8,546 nt of DNA, taken from NCBI GenBank assembly GCA_007131945.1, contig SLPP01000121.1, positions 1-8,546 of the forward strand. Reading direction: 5' to 3'. Made by a program: the position numbers and the translations under genes. Below the pieces are notes generated by a model, which saw nothing but the letters and a program-made list of their open reading frames with translations, searched no databases and was not told where the DNA came from. Origin of the DNA: Paracoccaceae bacterium (GTDB lineage: Bacteria; Pseudomonadota; Alphaproteobacteria; Rhodobacterales; Rhodobacteraceae). This document shows positions 5,654 through 8,546 of the stretch, in pieces. How positions within the stretch are numbered: the first letter of the stretch is position 1; every line of letters starts with the position of its first letter.

Positions 5654-8448
5654 TGCTGACGATCGGCACGCTGGGCTTCACCGCGCCCATGATCCTCGCC
5701 GCGCTCGCCGCGCTGCCGGTCCTGTGGTGGCTGCTGCGCGCGGTGCCGCCGGCGCCCGTCCTGCGCCGCTTCCCCGGCATCGTCCTGCTTCTGGGCCTGC
5801 GCGAGAAGGACCCCGAGAGCCAGCGCACGCCCTGGTGGCTGCTGGCGCTGCGCGTCGGCGCCGTCGCCGCGCTGATCCTGGCGCTCGCCGGGCCGGTCCT
5901 CAACCCGCGCCAGGTCGAGCCCGGCGAGGGGCCGCTTCTCGTCGTCATGGACGCGAGCTGGGCCAGCGCCCGCGACTGGCCGCGCCGGGTCGAGCGCGTC
6001 GCCCAGGCGGTCTCCGAGGCGCGGCGCACCGGCAGGCCGGTCGCCGTCGTCTCGCTCGCCGCCCCGCCCGCCGAGGGACCGGTCTTCCGCTCGGGCGACT
6101 ACTGGCAGGAGCGGCTCTCGGCGCTGATCCCCGAACCGTTCGCGCCGCCCGCCGCGCTGCCGGGCTGGCTGGATGATCTTCCCCTCGGGGTGGAAACCCT
6201 CTGGATCTCGGACGGACTTGCCCGCGACGGCCGGCAGGCGCTGCTGCGCGCGCTGCAGGCGCGCGGCCCGGTCAGCGTCTTCGAACCCGCGGCGCCGGTC
6301 CTGGCGCTGATGCCCGCCGGCTTCGAGGGCGGCGCCGTGACCCTGACCGCCCGCCGTGCCGGGCACGACCTGGGTCAGGCCGAGTTGATGCTGCAGGCGA
6401 TGGGCCGTGATCCCACCGGCACCGAGCGCGCACTCGCCCGCGCGCCGCTCGTCTTCGCCCCCGGCGCCACCACGGCCGAGGCGGCGATGGTCCTGCCGCC
6501 CGAGTTGCGCAACCGCATCACCCGCTTCCAGATCGAGGGCGCGCGCGGCGCCGGCAGCATCAGCCTGACCGACGACAGCCTGCAACGGCGCAAGGTGGCG
6601 CTGCTGACCGTGCGCGACGCGACCGAGGCGCTGGCGCTGCTTTCGCCGCTGCATTACATCCGCCAGGCGCTGGAACCCACCGCCGAGCTGATCGAGGGCA
6701 CCAGCCTCGACGACCTGCTCCTCGCCGCGCCCGACGTCATCGTGCTGGCCGACCATCCGGGCCTGACCGAGGACGAAAGCCTCGCCCTGCAGGGCTGGGT
6801 GGACGCGGGCGGGCTGCTTTTGCGCTTCGCTGGGCCGCGCCTCGCCAGCGCCGGCGGCACGCCCACCACCGGCGCGCTCTCGGGCCTCGGTGGCGATCCC
6901 CTGCTGCCGGTGCAGCTGCGCGCCGGCGGGCGCACGGTCGGCGGCGCGATGAGCTGGGGCGCCCCGCGCAGCCTTGCGCCCTTCCGCGAGGGTACGCCCT
7001 TCGCCGGCCTCGCCGTGCCCGAGGATGTCGAGATCCGCGCCCAGGTTCTTGCGCAGCCCGGCCCGGACCTGGCGCGGCGCTCGATCGCCGAACTCAGCGA
7101 CGGCACGCCGCTGGTCACGCGCCGCGCGCTCGGCGACGGGCAGGTCGTGCTGTTCCATGTCACGGCGAATGCCGAATGGTCGAACCTGCCGCTGTCGGGG
7201 CTCTTCGTGTCGATGCTCGAGCGCCTCGCGGTCTCGACCCGCGGCGCCCTGCCGGAACCGGCGGAGCTTGCCGGCACCAGCTGGCAGATCGTCGAGCGGA
7301 TGGACGGCTTCGGCCTGCTCCACCGCGCAGCCGACCGGCCGGCCGTATCCGGCACTTTGCTGGCCGAGGCACTCGTCGATGGCCGGACCGGTCCCGATCT
7401 GCTGCCCGGGCTCTATGCCGCCCGCGAGCAGCGCGTGGCGCTCAACGCGACCGGCCCGCAGACCCGGCTACAGGCCACCGACTGGCCCGCCGGCGTGACC
7501 GTCGAGACCGGCCTTGCCCGCCCCGAGATGCCGCTCGCGGGCTATCTCCTCGCCCTCGCGGCGCTCGCGCTGATGGCCGACGTGCTCGCCACGCTCGCCC
7601 TCGGCGGCCGGCTCGTGCGCGCCGCCGCCGTGATCGGCGCGCTCGCCCTTCTGCCCGTCCCGCCCGCCCAGGCCGACGACGGCCCGATCGATCCGCGCAT
7701 CCTCCAGGCGACCGAGTCGGTCGTGCTTGCGCATGTGGTCTCGGGCGAGGCGCGCGTCGACGAGATCGCCCGCGCCGGGCTGCAGGGTCTCTCCGATGCG
7801 CTCTGGCGCCGGACCTCGGTCGAACCCGCCGCACCGATGGCCGTCAACCCCGAGACCGACGATCTCGCCGTCTTCCCCTTTCTCTACTGGCCGGTGATCG
7901 AGACGAGCCCGATCCCCTCGCCCGAGGCCTATACCCGGCTCAACCGCTACCTGCGCTCGGGCGGGCTGATCCTGTTCGACACCCGCGACGCCGAGATCGC
8001 GCGCCTGACCACCGGCACCACCCCGGCCGCGCGGCGCCTGCAGGCGATCGCCGCCGGGCTCGACGTGCCGCCGCTGGAACCCGTGCCCTCGGACCACGTC
8101 CTGACCCGGACCTTCTACCTGCTGGGCGATTTCCCCGGCCGGCATACCGGCGCCACCGTCTGGGTCGAGGCCTCGCCCCCCGATGCGGTGCGCGCCGAGG
8201 GGATGCCGTTTCGCAACCTCAACGACGGCGTGACGCCGGTGGTCATCGGCGCGCATGACTGGGCGGCGGCCTGGGCCGTGGACCCAAGCGGCATGCCGAT
8301 GCTCCAGGTCGGCCGCGGCATGACCGGCGAACGCCAGCGCGAGATGGCGCTGCGCTTCGGCATCAACCTCGTGATGCACGTGCTCTCCGGCAACTACAAG
8401 TCCGACCAGGTGCACGTGCCCGCGCTCCTCGAAAGGCTGGGCCAGTGA
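5653..8448 (+). CDS. Membrane protein with BatA/VWA-like, amidotransferase-like and DUF4159 regions
   Basis: This is a 931-residue inner-membrane protein. Residues 1-85 are BatA-like: two hydrophobic segments (about 9-30 and 61-81) flank an arginine-rich loop. A VWA-like region (about 94-215) starts LLVVMDASWAS, with Asp100 and Ser102 of a metal site kept but the second serine replaced by Ala104. Residues about 315-395 and 495-525 look like a catalytically inactive class I amidotransferase fold (ALLTVRDATEALALLSPL, DVIVLADHP, GWVDAGGLLLRFAGPRL, GDGQVVLFHVTANAEWSNL). Two more membrane segments (about 627-650 and 655-671) precede the DUF4159 domain (about 685-912), with SGGLILFDTRD at 769-779. 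By the positive-inside rule both large domains would be periplasmic. The TGATG overlap with the DUF58 stop and the GTGA overlap with the next gene place it in the moxR operon. The partner of MoxR and the cell process served are unknown; envelope integrity or stress is a guess. Confidence 0.9.
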   Translation: MLTIGTLGFTAPMILAALAALPVLWWLLRAVPPAPVLRRFPGIVLLLGLREKDPESQRTPWWLLALRVGAVAALILALAGPVLNPRQVEPGEGPLLVVMDASWASARDWPRRVERVAQAVSEARRTGRPVAVVSLAAPPAEGPVFRSGDYWQERLSALIPEPFAPPAALPGWLDDLPLGVETLWISDGLARDGRQALLRALQARGPVSVFEPAAPVLALMPAGFEGGAVTLTARRAGHDLGQAELMLQAMGRDPTGTERALARAPLVFAPGATTAEAAMVLPPELRNRITRFQIEGARGAGSISLTDDSLQRRKVALLTVRDATEALALLSPLHYIRQALEPTAELIEGTSLDDLLLAAPDVIVLADHPGLTEDESLALQGWVDAGGLLLRFAGPRLASAGGTPTTGALSGLGGDPLLPVQLRAGGRTVGGAMSWGAPRSLAPFREGTPFAGLAVPEDVEIRAQVLAQPGPDLARRSIAELSDGTPLVTRRALGDGQVVLFHVTANAEWSNLPLSGLFVSMLERLAVSTRGALPEPAELAGTSWQIVERMDGFGLLHRAADRPAVSGTLLAEALVDGRTGPDLLPGLYAAREQRVALNATGPQTRLQATDWPAGVTVETGLARPEMPLAGYLLALAALALMADVLATLALGGRLVRAAAVIGALALLPVPPAQADDGPIDPRILQATESVVLAHVVSGEARVDEIARAGLQGLSDALWRRTSVEPAAPMAVNPETDDLAVFPFLYWPVIETSPIPSPEAYTRLNRYLRSGGLILFDTRDAEIARLTTGTTPAARRLQAIAAGLDVPPLEPVPSDHVLTRTFYLLGDFPGRHTGATVWVEASPPDAVRAEGMPFRNLNDGVTPVVIGAHDWAAAWAVDPSGMPMLQVGRGMTGERQREMALRFGINLVMHVLSGNYKSDQVHVPALLERLGQ

Positions 8449-8546
8449 GCGGCGCGCAGATCGTCTTCGACCCGTTCCTGGGCTGGCTGCCGCTCGCCGT
8501 CCTCGCCGCGCTCGCCGTGCTCGCCGTCGCGCTCGCCATCTGGCGC
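8445..8546 (+). CDS. Membrane protein, N-terminal fragment (runs off the right edge)
   Basis: Thirty-four codons are visible from a GTG start that overlaps the preceding stop as GTGA, with AAAGG (8432-8436) eight bases upstream. The translation MSGAQIVFDPFLGWLPLAVL continues into an alanine/leucine-rich membrane helix ending at Ile-Trp-Arg (residues 12-34). From position and N-terminus, this is probably the large membrane protein that I recall following the DUF4159 gene in Rhodobacterales moxR operons, often containing an amidotransferase-like or VWA-like region. That identification is from memory of gene order; the visible part only proves a coupled start and an N-terminal membrane anchor. 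Confidence 0.7.
   Translation, partial: MSGAQIVFDPFLGWLPLAVLAALAVLAVALAIWR

Noticed and set aside
5503..7323. A 606-codon open frame on the minus strand
   Set aside because: It is antisense to the BatA/DUF4159 gene. Its translation is rich in Arg, Gly, Ala and Gln with no recognisable domain, as expected from GC-rich third-position bias, and the plus-strand gene has clear domains.

Overview
The window looks like chromosomal DNA of a high-GC alphaproteobacterium, most likely a member of the Rhodobacterales (Rhodobacter/Paracoccus/roseobacter group). The reasons are the GC-rich coding sequence on the right (186 of 240 bases G or C in 5941-6180, counted by eye) and a MoxR - DUF58 - BatA/DUF4159 - membrane-protein run in the form I associate with that order. 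The taxonomic call rests on remembered protein families, not on a search.

Left part (1-2900, all minus strand): a surface-glycan type cluster read right to left. It has a family 2 glycosyltransferase (2900-1446), a PP-loop ATP pyrophosphatase of QueC-like or DUF6395-like type (1468-161), and the N-terminal end of a sulfotransferase-like protein (148 to beyond the left edge). The first two overlap by 23 bases and the next pair is 12 bases apart, so they probably form one coupled transcription unit. GC is about 50% up to roughly 1.9 kb (117/240 in 1681-1920; 123/240 in 481-720). It then rises to about 67% (160/240 in 2161-2400) inside the glycosyltransferase gene, which suggests that the 3' part of that gene and the two genes after it were exchanged or acquired.

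Middle (2901-3752): a 178-base non-coding stretch with a possible promoter and a small hairpin, then a DUF1285 gene on the minus strand (3669-3079), then an 83-base divergent intergenic region.

Right part (3753 to the edge, plus strand): a tightly packed operon encoding a MoxR AAA+ ATPase, a DUF58 protein, a 931-residue membrane protein combining BatA/VWA-like, class-I-amidotransferase-like and DUF4159 regions, and the start of another membrane protein. Neighbouring starts and stops overlap by 1-4 bases (GTGA, TGATG, GTGA), indicating translational coupling. By analogy with other MoxR/VWA systems, the ATPase probably acts as a chaperone-like remodeller of partners carrying von Willebrand A folds at the inner membrane. 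The substrate is not evident from the sequence.

The most interesting points are the PP-loop enzyme with a QueC-type zinc site in a glycan/sulfotransferase cluster, the composition break next to the catalytic DxD of the glycosyltransferase, and an internal signal-peptide-like segment marking a probable gene fusion in the BatA/DUF4159 protein. I see no RNA genes, CRISPR arrays or insertion sequences.
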